Shown here: positions 6,671 to 13,214 of the stretch, piece by piece
How positions within the stretch are numbered: the stretch's first letter is position 1
Layout of the letters: each line of letters starts with the position of its first letter
Source of the DNA: an uncultured Alphaproteobacteria bacterium
GTDB lineage: Bacteria; Pseudomonadota; Alphaproteobacteria; CASFRQ01; SAAU01
Length of the DNA: 13,223 nucleotides
Reading direction: 5' to 3'
NCBI GenBank assembly: GCA_949296785.1
Contig: CASFRQ010000072.1
Span: 1 to 13,223 of the forward strand
Position numbers and translations under genes: made by a program
The notes under the pieces: model-generated
Databases searched by the model: none
Seen by the model: the letters and a program-made list of their open reading frames with translations, nothing else
What the model was told of the DNA's origin: nothing

Positions 6671-7276
6671 ATGGATCACCTGTCCTCTTGCGAAAAAGGG
6701 AAAACCCTTCTGGAAGTTATCGGCGTTATCGGCATCATGGGCGTTCTGACAGCCGGCGCTTTGGCCGGATATCAATACGCATTGCAGAACATACGCGCGA
6801 ATTCCGTCGGCGAAACCTTGGTTGCGGCAGCTTCCAATATCAGAAAACTTTATTCTTGGCAAAGGGATTACAGTGAAATAGGAAAACTTTCCTCATCCGC
6901 TTTAATGTACAAACTTTGTAAGGAAGAGGTCTTTCTGGAAGGTTGTACAACAAACGACACGGATAAGTCGGGGGTTGTCAAACATGCTCTGGGCGGGGAT
7001 GTTTTGGTTGCCGTCACAACGAACAATCCGGAAACATTTGAAATTCAATACACCGGATTGACATCTGCTCAGTGTTATAAACTTGTTATGCAAAATTTAA
7101 ACTTCGTAGATGTTTATTCCGGCGAACAAAGGGCTTCCTCATCTGAAGAAGAATCCGGAGAAGAAGGGGGGGGAGGTTCTTTCGTAAAACATCCCTCGCC
7201 GGTATCCGCGGCGGATGCAAGTACTATTTGCGGCCGGAATGTTGAAAAAATGAAGCTTAATTTTGTTTTTAATTAA
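6671..7276 (+). CDS. Type IV pilin-like protein with prepilin N-terminus
   Basis: The product is 201 residues with a type III (prepilin) signal. A short polar leader ends at Gly10 and is followed by KTLLEV, with Glu15 at position +5 of the mature protein, then a hydrophobic helix to about residue 38. Position +1 is Lys rather than the usual Phe or Met. Four cysteines (83, 92, 135, 187) could form two disulfides, the last near the C-terminus as in many pilins. A low-complexity segment at about 156-170 (Ser, Glu, Gly) contains codons 166-168, which are encoded by eight consecutive G (7166-7173). The start at 6671 has AAGGAG at ideal spacing. No prepilin peptidase, ATPase or other pilin is visible in the window, so this is an orphan gene here. 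It could be a pseudopilin, a competence pilin or a surface fibre subunit. A bidirectional terminator follows. Confidence 0.8.
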   Translation: MDHLSSCEKGKTLLEVIGVIGIMGVLTAGALAGYQYALQNIRANSVGETLVAAASNIRKLYSWQRDYSEIGKLSSSALMYKLCKEEVFLEGCTTNDTDKSGVVKHALGGDVLVAVTTNNPETFEIQYTGLTSAQCYKLVMQNLNFVDVYSGEQRASSSEEESGEEGGGGSFVKHPSPVSAADASTICGRNVEKMKLNFVFN

Positions 7277-7292
7277 ATCCTTTCTTCTTATT

Positions 7293-7316
7293 AAAAGCCC
7301 TTTTTAGGGCTTTTTA
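7293..7316. terminator. Bidirectional intrinsic terminator between the pilin-like gene and rdgB
   Basis: AAAAGCCC (7293-7300), a TTTTTA loop and GGGCTTTTT (7307-7315) form a strong hairpin flanked by A and T runs on either side. It lies 16 bases after the pilin stop and 12 bases beyond the rdgB stop, so it can serve both convergent genes. Confidence 0.9.
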
Positions 7317-7328
7317 CTTTTTAACATG

Positions 7329-7937
7329 TCAAAAAAGCGATTGGTGAAACATTTCCCGGACGAAAAGGGCCAACGCCTTTCCTCTATGACTGATTTTATT
7401 TTTCAAATTCTCCGGCATTTGAGCGAAAGTCAGATCATATCCTTCCGGTTGAAAGACAATATCAAAACCGAACCCTTTTTCTCCTCGTGGAGGATAGGTA
7501 AAAGAACCCGGACATTTTCCTTCAAAAACAAAAGACTCCCCGGATGGCATTACTAATGCCAAAACACATACAAAAAAAGCACTCCGGCTGGCACCTTGAA
7601 GTTTTTCGTTTAAAACAAACGCCGCCTGTTCCACGGAACCATGTTCTTTAATAAAACGAGCAGAATAAAGACCGGGAGCATTATTCAACGCTTCCAAACA
7701 AAATCCCGAATCGTCCGCCAACGCCGGTAAACCGGACGCTTGAGAAACGACTTTTGCCTTTATTAAAGCATTTTCACGAAATGTCCGCCCCGTTTCAGGA
7801 ATCTCTCCTTTTATAAAATCGGACGCGCGCAAAAGCTCTATCGGAAAAGCTTTCAATAATTCCCGAAATTCTTTCAGTTTTCCTTCGTTATGTGACGCGA
7901 GAACCACTTTTCCAACAAGCATTTGATTTTCCGACAT
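7329..7937 (-). CDS. rdgB: dITP/XTP pyrophosphatase (RdgB/HAM1)
   Basis: This 202-residue protein is the nucleotide-pool sanitising enzyme that hydrolyses dITP, ITP and XTP to the monophosphate, keeping deaminated purines out of DNA and RNA. Family motifs are present: SHNEGKLKEF at 15-24 (the substrate-binding S/T-x-N-x-x-K pattern), ADDSGF at 74-79 with the catalytic acidic residues, GEKGFGFDIVF at 152-162 and SHRGKAL at 183-189. I chose ATG 7937 because AGAAGGGA lies seven bases upstream; an in-frame ATG at 7955 would place that ribosome binding site inside the gene. It follows rph on the same strand after 46 bases, so they are probably co-transcribed, a pairing common in Proteobacteria. 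The stop is TGA, evidence that UGA is not reassigned here. Confidence 0.95.
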   Translation of the reverse strand: MSENQMLVGKVVLASHNEGKLKEFRELLKAFPIELLRASDFIKGEIPETGRTFRENALIKAKVVSQASGLPALADDSGFCLEALNNAPGLYSARFIKEHGSVEQAAFVLNEKLQGASRSAFFVCVLALVMPSGESFVFEGKCPGSFTYPPRGEKGFGFDIVFQPEGYDLTFAQMPENLKNKISHRGKALALFVREMFHQSLF

Positions 7938-7983
7938 AAAATTTTCCCTTCTCATAATCCCGGCACAATCCTGCCTGTCACGG

Positions 7984-8718
7984 TTATCCTATTTTCAAAA
8001 CTTCTTTCTGAGCACGGGTAATTTCGGCGCATCCTTTCCGAGCCAAAGAAAGAAGCTGTAAAAATTCCTCCGCCGAAAAAGGGTTGCGTTCCGCCGTTCC
8101 TTGTATTTCAACGAGACGACCACTTCCCGTCATGACGAAGTTTGAATCCACCCATGCGGATGAATCTTCCTCATAATCCAAATCCAGCATCGGCACGCCC
8201 CGAATAATGCCGCAAGACACGGCGCAAACGGTGTCCGTTACCGGAATAGAAGAAATTATCCCTTTTTTCATCATTGTCTTAAACGCTTCATATAAAGCGA
8301 CAAACCCGCCGGAAACGGAGGCCGTCCGCGTCCCGCCGTCTGCTTGAATCACATCGCAATCCAGCTTGATACAGACTTCTCCCATCTTTTTCAAATCCAC
8401 CGCAGAACGATAAGAACGGCCGATCAACCTTTGAATTTCATGTGTCCGACCGGACTGTCCTTTTTTAGCCTCCCGCTCCATTCTTTCATTCGTAGAACGG
8501 GGAAGCATCCCGTACTCCGCCGTAATCCAACCTTTACCGGTCCCTCTGACCCATAAAGGAACCCTTTCCTCCAAAGTAGCGGTACATAAAACGCGTGTGT
8601 CTCCTGTTTCCACCAGGCAAGATCCTTCTGCGTATTTATTGACATTCGTTTGAAAACGAAGCGGCCTTAAGGCGTCAAACGCCCTTTTTTCAAAACGGAC
8701 AACCTCCTGATTTTCCAT
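7984..8718 (-). CDS. rph: Ribonuclease PH
   Basis: RNase PH is a phosphate-dependent 3'-5' exoribonuclease that trims tRNA precursors and works as a hexamer of dimers. The protein from ATG 8718 is 244 residues, close to the usual 238. It contains RSTNERMEREAKKGQSGRTH at about 74-93, the RLIGRSYRSAVDL stretch at about 97-109, CDVIQADGGTRTASVSGG at about 121-138, and MLDLDYEEDSSAWVDSNFVM with the conserved acidic residues. The start is set by AAAGGA about eight bases upstream and by alignment with the family. The frame is open for 72 more codons upstream, but that extension is hydrophobic non-family sequence lying across grpE and the promoter region. rdgB follows 46 bases downstream in the same direction. 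Confidence 0.96.
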   Translation of the reverse strand: MENQEVVRFEKRAFDALRPLRFQTNVNKYAEGSCLVETGDTRVLCTATLEERVPLWVRGTGKGWITAEYGMLPRSTNERMEREAKKGQSGRTHEIQRLIGRSYRSAVDLKKMGEVCIKLDCDVIQADGGTRTASVSGGFVALYEAFKTMMKKGIISSIPVTDTVCAVSCGIIRGVPMLDLDYEEDSSAWVDSNFVMTGSGRLVEIQGTAERNPFSAEEFLQLLSLARKGCAEITRAQKEVLKIG

Positions 8719-8773
8719 TAGTTTTTCCTTTCTTTTACAATCCCTCTTGAAAAAGGGAACAAAACATACCAAA

Positions 8774-8802
8774 TTAAAGTTATCTTTATAAAAGCGTATT
8801 AT
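8774..8802 (+). promoter_or_regulatory. Probable grpE promoter
   Basis: TTAAAG (8774-8779) and TATTAT (8797-8802) are 17 bases apart, with transcription expected near 8809 and AAGGA ahead of the ATG at 8836. The -10 matches five of six consensus bases and the -35 three. I looked for a heat-shock (sigma-32) promoter: a CTTGAA occurs at 8746, but no convincing -10 partner follows. Confidence 0.45.
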
Positions 8803-8803
8803 A
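8798..8803 (-). promoter_or_regulatory. Perfect -10 hexamer facing rph, overlapping the grpE -10
   Basis: On the - strand these bases read TATAAT, the consensus -10. The expected -35 position (about 8821-8826) reads CTTTTT, a poor match, so the promoter would depend on the -10 or on an activator. The leader to the rph ATG would be about 70-75 bases. Confidence 0.35.
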
Positions 8804-8835
8804 GTTAAAAAGAATTGAAAAAAAAGGACTAACTG

Positions 8836-9465
8836 ATGAAAAAACACAAAAAAGATTTTCGCGAAGAAAATAATTTCCGTGCGGAACAGAATGCAGCCGC
8901 AGAAAGAGAAACAGCGGAACAACAGGAGCCTCAAAAAGAACTTTCAACTCATGACGAAGAGAAAAATTCCTTACGGGAACAGGACAACTTGGATACCGAA
9001 TTTGAAATCTTGAAAAAACAACTGGCCGAATCAAAAGATTCTTACCTGAGACTGTACGCGGAAATGGAAAACCTGCGTAAACGAACGGCCTTAGATATTG
9101 AAAAAGCATCCAAATATTCTTTGACTTCCTTCGCCTTAAAACTTCTGCCCGTCGCTGATAATTTGGAACGGGCTCTCAGTTTCGTCCCGACATCTTCGGA
9201 AGAAGAAAAAAACTCTCAGTTTTGCGTTTCTCTCAGAACCGGGGTTGAATTGACATACAAAGAACTGATGAACGCCTTTAAAGCCTTTAACATAGAAAGG
9301 ATGGAATGTGTCGGCAAAACTTTTGACCCGAACAGTCAAAAAGCCATTCAGGAGGCCGAAAAAGAAGGCGTTCCCGCCGGACAGGTTATTCAAGAAGTTC
9401 AAGCCGGGTACATGATAGGAAAGGATCGTGTCTTGCGGGAAGCTATGGTCATCGTCTCAAAATAA
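8836..9465 (+). CDS. grpE: Nucleotide exchange factor GrpE (DnaK cochaperone)
   Basis: GrpE is the dimeric cytoplasmic factor that releases ADP from DnaK. The protein is 209 residues. An N-terminal polar, Glu/Gln/Lys-rich stretch of about 55 residues is followed by a long helical coiled-coil region (LKKQLAESKDSYLRLYAEMENLRKR) and then the C-terminal beta domain, containing the signature GYMIGKDRVLREAMVIV. The usual Pro in VLRPAMV is replaced by Glu, a mild deviation. The start at 8836 has AAGGA eight bases upstream. In many alphaproteobacteria hrcA lies directly upstream of grpE; here the space up to rph holds only promoters, and no CIRCE-type element is visible. dnaK is not in the window. 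A gap of about 330 bases follows. Confidence 0.95.
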   Translation: MKKHKKDFREENNFRAEQNAAAERETAEQQEPQKELSTHDEEKNSLREQDNLDTEFEILKKQLAESKDSYLRLYAEMENLRKRTALDIEKASKYSLTSFALKLLPVADNLERALSFVPTSSEEEKNSQFCVSLRTGVELTYKELMNAFKAFNIERMECVGKTFDPNSQKAIQEAEKEGVPAGQVIQEVQAGYMIGKDRVLREAMVIVSK

Positions 9466-9796
9466 ACTTTTTTCATACAAAGAAAAAGAACCGAAAGACC
9501 GGGTGAAGATTTCTTTAAGGATACATCCCGTCCTGCTTCGCGGAGTTTATATCGTTTTCAAAAAGCTTTGACCTGTTGGAACTGTTTTCTTTCATTTGAC
9601 CTGGTAAAAAACAGAAAAGAGGACAAAAAACGCCTTCCGTGGGAAACATCGCAGACAGGAATAAAAACAAAAAAATTTTTCCTTGTATCTTAAGGGTAAA
9701 AAACAAGAAAAAAGAAAAGTATAAAAAAGTACTTTTGTTTCTTTTCTTTTTTCTTTATACTGTGAGAAAATGAAATAAAGATAAAGAGGCTTTTGA
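9466..9796. other. Intergenic region between grpE and the lipoprotein gene
   Basis: I see no gene in this stretch. It is AT-rich and contains two imperfect copies of a GGTAAAAAACA-plus-purine string (from about 9602 and 9695) and a long AT-only inverted repeat at 9705-9755, listed separately. A TATACT at 9756-9761 could be the -10 of the downstream gene, but I find no good -35. Confidence 0.5.
9705..9755. repeat. 15-bp perfect inverted repeat (hairpin or cruciform)
   Basis: AAGAAAAAAGAAAAG at 9705-9719 is the exact reverse complement of CTTTTCTTTTTTCTT at 9741-9755. The 21-base interior carries its own palindrome, AAAAGTACTTTT. All pairs except a few G-C are A-T. It could end the grpE transcript, since the 3' arm is mainly U, or act on the adjacent lipoprotein-comM promoter. 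It is not a classical GC-rich terminator. Confidence 0.6.
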
Positions 9797-10444
9797 ATGA
9801 AATTTCTGTTCCTTTTTTTGCTGGCTTTAACAGGCTGTTCTTCAATGAGTTCCAAGCCTTACGTCACTGAACCGGCCGGTTCCCACAAAAGGGCGGGCAT
9901 TTTGCAAAATCTCTTCGGCGTGGAAGGAACAACTGTAGAAGTTCCTGCCCCCGCGCTAAAACCCGAACCGAAAAAACGCATTTTGGAAAATGCCAGTGAA
10001 AAGGAAAACCCTTTAAAAGTCTCTAAAGAAAAAGAACAAAGAAAACAGATGTATGAAGCTCAGGAACGGGCGGCGGTCCAACCTCGGGCGACGGAAGATT
10101 TTTCACAAGCGCTAAGCGCTCGGGAAAAAGAGGAAGCCATGAAAAAATCAAACGAGGCCTCCGTAAAAAACGCGTCTGACGGATCAAAAGAAGGACTCCT
10201 TCCTCCGGCAGATAATTACAAAAAGCATACGGTTCAAGTAACCGTTACGACTTTGCAGCATCCGGTCAGGAGGGATCTGGCCACCTGCAAAGCAGAAGAT
10301 TTGCCGTGTATTCAATATTACGAAAAAAACGGCTATCTTAAAATTCAGGACAAACCGCATTTCACCGGGGAGAAGGATATACCGCAGAACGAAGGATATC
10401 CTCCACGCAAGTGGCGTGAAGAAAATATTATCCCCAGGTTCTAA
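9797..10444 (+). CDS. Small lipoprotein of unknown function
   Basis: The product is 215 residues and begins with a short lipoprotein signal, MKFLFLFLLALTGC. The lipobox is LTGC with Cys14, followed by Ser at +2, so I expect sorting to the outer membrane. The middle (about 45-135) is low-complexity and highly charged, rich in Lys, Glu and Ala, and probably extended or coiled. The C-terminal 75 residues are more globular, with Cys164 and Cys171, a VQVTVTTL strand and a Trp/Arg-rich end. I do not recognise the family. The ribosome binding site AAAGAGG lies about nine bases before ATG 9797. Its TAA stop directly abuts the ATG of comM, so the two are almost certainly co-transcribed and coupled, although no functional link is known to me. 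Its maturation would need Lgt, whose gene in this window carries a stop codon. Confidence 0.8.
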   Translation: MKFLFLFLLALTGCSSMSSKPYVTEPAGSHKRAGILQNLFGVEGTTVEVPAPALKPEPKKRILENASEKENPLKVSKEKEQRKQMYEAQERAAVQPRATEDFSQALSAREKEEAMKKSNEASVKNASDGSKEGLLPPADNYKKHTVQVTVTTLQHPVRRDLATCKAEDLPCIQYYEKNGYLKIQDKPHFTGEKDIPQNEGYPPRKWREENIIPRF

Positions 10445-11974
10445 ATGTATTCAAAGATTCAGACTGTTACTTTTCAAGGTATAAATGTTTTAAAAATAAC
10501 CGCAGAGGTTCAAATCGCTGCCGGCCTTCCTTCTTTTACCATTGTAGGGTTAGCTGATAAAGCTGTAGGCGAAAGTAAAGAAAGAATCCGCGCGGCGCTC
10601 CATTCTCTCGGCTTATCCCTTCCGGCAAAACGTATAACCGTCAATTTAGCGCCGGCAGATGTTATGAAAGAGGGCTCGCATTTTGACCTGCCTATTGCTT
10701 TGGGGTTATTAGGCGCTATGGAAGCCATTCCTTCCGAAGAATTAGACTCTTTTATAATCATGGGGGAGCTTGGATTAAACGGTTCTATCGCGCCAGTTTC
10801 CGGCATTTTACCCGCCAGTGTTTTCGCCGTGCAAGAGGATTTTGGCTTTATTTGTCCCGCCGAACAGGGCTCCGAAGCGTTATGGTCTGCCAATCCGGAC
10901 ATCATAGCCGCGCCGGATTTGTTAAGCCTCCTGAACCATTTGAAAGGAGAGCAATTTCTTCCCAAACCTCAAAAATCCCCCCCTTTGGAAGGAAAAGCTC
11001 TCAATTTGCTGGATATAAATGAAATCAAAGGACAAGAAACGGCCAAAAGAGCCTTGGAAATCGCGGCGGCCGGCGGACACAATATGTTAATGATAGGGCC
11101 TCCGGGTTCCGGAAAGTCCATGTTGGCCAAAAGACTCCCCTCTATCCTGCCTCCCCTGACCGCCAAAGAAATGTTGGAAACAAGCATTATTCATTCAATT
11201 GCAGGCCTTTTAAAAGAAGGGCAATTGGTTCAGACCCGACCTTTCAGGGATCCGCATCACTCCGCTTCCATGCCGGCTTTGGCGGGAGGCGGGGCGAAAG
11301 CGCGGCCGGGGGAGATTTCTTTGGCACATAACGGAGTCCTGTTTTTAGACGAACTGCCGGAATTTCAACGCGCTGCTCTTGAATCCCTGCGCCAGCCGAT
11401 GGAAACCGGGGAAGTAAGCATTGCCCGCGCCGCTTGCCACATCACATACCCCGCCCGTTTCCAACTCATTGCCGCCATGAATCCCTGCCGTTGTGGCTAT
11501 TTGGGAAACACGGCAATGGAATGTCCGCGGGCACCGAAGTGCGGCGCGGAATATTTGGCAAAAATATCCGGTCCTCTTCTGGACAGAATAGATTTGCATG
11601 TGGAAGTGCCCGCCGTCAATCCGTGGGATCTCGGACAGAACAAAAAAGACGGCCCTTCGTCAAAACAAGTGGCTTCCCGTGTTTTAAAAGCCCGAAAAAT
11701 ACAGCAAGAACGGTATGAATCTCTGAACAAGACTTTCTTTTCAAACGCTTCCGCGGATGGAGAATTTTTGGAACAGGTATGCGCTTTAAATGAAAGAGGA
11801 AAAAAACTTCTGGCCGAAGCAGCGGAAAAAATGGGTTTATCGGCGCGCGGCTATTTTAGAATATTACGAGTCGCAAGAACAATCGCCGATCTGGCTGCCA
11901 GTGAAACAGTTACCAGCGAACATATCGCGGAAGCCCTTTCCTACCGCCGGATGAACTTCAACACTTTTAAATAA
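10445..11974 (+). CDS. comM: YifB/ComM family Mg-chelatase-like AAA+ ATPase
   Basis: This 509-residue protein is the full length of the YifB/ComM family. ComM is a hexameric helicase that promotes branch migration during natural transformation; in non-competent bacteria its role is less clear. The N-terminal ribosomal S5-like domain, about 1-170, contains the PSFTIVGLADKAVGESKERI stretch and KRITVNLAPAD. The AAA+ domain has Walker A GPPGSGKS at 218-225 and Walker B VLFLDE with Asp302 and Glu303. A Cys cluster (348, 350, 360, 366) in NPCRCGYLG may bind zinc. The C-terminal Mg-chelatase helical domain ends with SARGYFRILRVARTIADL and EALSYR. There is no Shine-Dalgarno of its own beyond the end of the lipoprotein gene, whose stop touches this start codon, so translation is probably coupled. 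No other competence gene is adjacent. Confidence 0.95.
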   Translation: MYSKIQTVTFQGINVLKITAEVQIAAGLPSFTIVGLADKAVGESKERIRAALHSLGLSLPAKRITVNLAPADVMKEGSHFDLPIALGLLGAMEAIPSEELDSFIIMGELGLNGSIAPVSGILPASVFAVQEDFGFICPAEQGSEALWSANPDIIAAPDLLSLLNHLKGEQFLPKPQKSPPLEGKALNLLDINEIKGQETAKRALEIAAAGGHNMLMIGPPGSGKSMLAKRLPSILPPLTAKEMLETSIIHSIAGLLKEGQLVQTRPFRDPHHSASMPALAGGGAKARPGEISLAHNGVLFLDELPEFQRAALESLRQPMETGEVSIARAACHITYPARFQLIAAMNPCRCGYLGNTAMECPRAPKCGAEYLAKISGPLLDRIDLHVEVPAVNPWDLGQNKKDGPSSKQVASRVLKARKIQQERYESLNKTFFSNASADGEFLEQVCALNERGKKLLAEAAEKMGLSARGYFRILRVARTIADLAASETVTSEHIAEALSYRRMNFNTFK

Positions 11975-12395
11975 AAATTCTCCAGAAAACAGTTCTTTGT
12001 TTTTCCTTTTTGAAAAAGCAAAGGGGAGAGAGAGAGGGGGGGCAAAAATACTGAAAAACAAAAGAAAATAAAGGAACAAATCAAAGAAAAATTAAGGCAT
12101 CCAACCGGATAATTCGGTAAAAATTTTTTTATCTGCCAGTCTCTTTTCCTTTCTTTTACCATGAAAGAGACAACTTCTTTATACCCCTCGGCAGGTTTTT
12201 ATATAAAACACTTCTTCAGTAAAAGGAGATGGGAAAAACAGACAAACAGGAATAAATCTAAAAAGAACAGACATATAAATACGGTAGCGCCCGTTCCGAA
12301 TCTTTTCCGTCATAAAAAAGAAATACCTCTTTCCTTGCAATCCGGCATTTTAAACCATCTTTGAAATTTCCTTAAAAGGAATGGGAAATTCCCTA
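11975..12395. other. Intergenic region between comM and the membrane protein gene
   Basis: I support no gene here. The region contains a bulged hairpin at 11995-12023 (CTTTGTTTTTC against GAAAAAGCAAAG), a GA-repeat running into seven G at 12023-12042, a weak terminator at 12104-12130, and nested short palindromes near 12370-12392 (TTCCTT/AAGGAA and GGGAA/TTCCC). Open frames on both strands lack ribosome binding sites or recognisable sequence. Confidence 0.5.
12104..12130 (+). terminator. Weak intrinsic terminator downstream of comM
   Basis: ACCGGA (12104-12109) can pair with TTCGGT (12113-12118) with one G-T wobble around a three-base loop, followed by AAAAA and a run of seven T. It lies about 130 bases after the comM stop. 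The stem is short, so the call is tentative. Confidence 0.4.
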
Positions 12396-12884
12396 TTACA
12401 TTGATTCCTCTTTTCCGGGCCGAAGCCCGAAAAAAGAAAGGGCAAACAAAATAACAAAAATCCAAAAGCAGATGAAAACCCGGCCATACATATACGAACC
12501 CACCTCAAACCAGGAAATAAAAGAAAATCTTTCTATATACAAACTGAGTTTTTTCATCCAAAATGGTGTACTGACAAGAAACCAAAAAAACATTAAAAGA
12601 GCCCCGGCGCCGGCAATACGAAAAGAAAAAACCATATGCGGGACATGAATATGGTCAACAAAAGCCTTTTTTTTCTGAATATAAAAAGCCGCCTCGTATC
12701 CCAACCAAGCAAGAGGGATGATAAACAATCCCATCATCATCACGCCTGTCAGCAAGGTAACGAAAAAAAACAAAAAAACCGTCAACGCTGTCGCCTTGCG
12801 TTTCTTTACAAGAGCCAGCGCCTGAGACGCAATTTTCTTTTCCGTACTGTTTTCCGGTTTCATCTCCGGGATTTTTTCCGGCAT
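12396..12884 (-). CDS. Multi-pass membrane protein of unknown function
   Basis: The 162-residue product has a polar Lys/Glu-rich N-terminus of about 30 residues, then hydrophobic segments at about 33-68 (one long or two short helices), 86-106 and 137-154, and a charged C-terminus ending in KEESM. I recognise no family. I chose ATG 12884 because GGAG lies six bases upstream; another in-frame ATG at 12896 has no ribosome binding site and would itself contain that GGAG. It follows rpmJ on the same strand but is separated from it by a good terminator, and I see no strong promoter of its own in the short gap, so it may be expressed weakly or by readthrough. It could be one of the small lineage-specific inner-membrane proteins common in host-associated alphaproteobacteria, but this is a guess. 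Confidence 0.7.
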   Translation of the reverse strand: MPEKIPEMKPENSTEKKIASQALALVKKRKATALTVFLFFFVTLLTGVMMMGLFIIPLAWLGYEAAFYIQKKKAFVDHIHVPHMVFSFRIAGAGALLMFFWFLVSTPFWMKKLSLYIERFSFISWFEVGSYMYGRVFICFWIFVILFALSFFGLRPGKEESM

Positions 12885-12935
12885 ATTTTTCTCCATTTTG
12901 TTTTTTCAAAAGGATTCTGAAAGATATTTAAATAG

Positions 12936-12964
12936 AAAAAGAAAGCCCATTTGAAAAAATGGGC
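12936..12964 (-). terminator. Intrinsic terminator of rpmJ
   Basis: GCCCATTT (12945-12952) pairs perfectly with AAATGGGC (12957-12964) around a four-base loop. On the - strand the stem is followed by TTTCTTTTTC. It lies 24 bases beyond the rpmJ stop. Confidence 0.85.
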
Positions 12965-12988
12965 CTCCTAAAAACCTGTTGACATCAA

Positions 12989-13114
12989 CTAACCCTGTCT
13001 TGTCTTATAACGGGGGTTCTTTTTATTGATGATAAAAACACGGCCTTTCCGACGGACAAGTTTGCAATCCTTATCGCGCTCTTTTGCCGATCTCAATGAA
13101 TTCCGAATCCTCAT
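12989..13114 (-). CDS. rpmJ: 50S ribosomal protein L36, zinc-independent (C-) form
   Basis: The product is 41 residues, beginning MRIRNSLRSAK and ending NPRYKTRQG, with the central LVRRKGRVFIINK. This is the alphaproteobacterial form of L36, a small protein of the large ribosomal subunit. It has a single Cys (residue 17) and no CxxC zinc ribbon, so it belongs to the C- (zinc-independent) type. The start at 13114 has AAGAGGTG upstream and fits the family length; an in-frame ATG at 13174 lies in the promoter and is not the start. The stop codon is TAG directly after the invariant RQG, which shows that TAG works as a real terminator in this organism. The gene stands alone, with its own promoter and terminator, as is usual for alphaproteobacterial rpmJ. 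Confidence 0.95.
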   Translation of the reverse strand: MRIRNSLRSAKERDKDCKLVRRKGRVFIINKKNPRYKTRQG

Positions 13115-13145
13115 AATACACCTCTTGATAAAAGAACGATGCGGA

Positions 13146-13174
13146 AATATACGCATTTTTTTCAGACTTGTCAA
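13146..13174 (-). promoter_or_regulatory. Near-consensus sigma-70 promoter of rpmJ
   Basis: On the - strand a perfect TTGACA (13169-13174), a 17-base spacer and TATATT (13146-13151) precede rpmJ. Transcription should start near 13139, giving a leader of about 25 bases. This is the best promoter in the window and agrees with the high expression expected of a ribosomal protein gene. Confidence 0.85.
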
Positions 13175-13199
13175 GACTCTTTTTCAAAATGGCGCCGAT

Positions 13200-13214
13200 G
13201 AGAAAATTTTTCTC
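13200..13214. repeat. 15-base perfect palindrome near the right edge
   Basis: GAGAAAA, T, TTTTCTC forms a perfect inverted repeat followed on the + strand by CGTTTTT. It lies about 25 bases upstream of the rpmJ -35. It could be the end of a terminator for a gene beyond the window or a regulatory site; the sequence is cut off too soon to tell. Confidence 0.35.

Noticed and set aside
8746..8775. CTTGAA upstream of grpE as a sigma-32 heat-shock promoter
   Set aside because: No sequence resembling the heat-shock -10 occurs at the expected distance, and a sigma-70-like promoter closer to grpE fits better.
9602..9712. Two GGTAAAAAACA-like strings as a direct repeat or attachment site
   Set aside because: They are short, imperfect and A-rich, so chance similarity in an AT-rich gap is the simplest explanation.
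12179..12313. 44-codon - strand ORF downstream of the membrane protein gene
   Set aside because: The nearest purine-rich site (AGAGGT) is 11 bases from the ATG, the peptide is unrecognised and frames of this length arise easily by chance.
12161..12364. 67-codon + strand frame downstream of comM
   Set aside because: No ribosome binding site, no recognisable sequence, and a pyrimidine-rich stretch directly before the ATG.
12961..12976. AGGAGG on the - strand after rpmJ as a ribosome binding site for another small ORF
   Set aside because: The next ATG is 13 bases away and inside the rpmJ terminator stem, so initiation there is unlikely.
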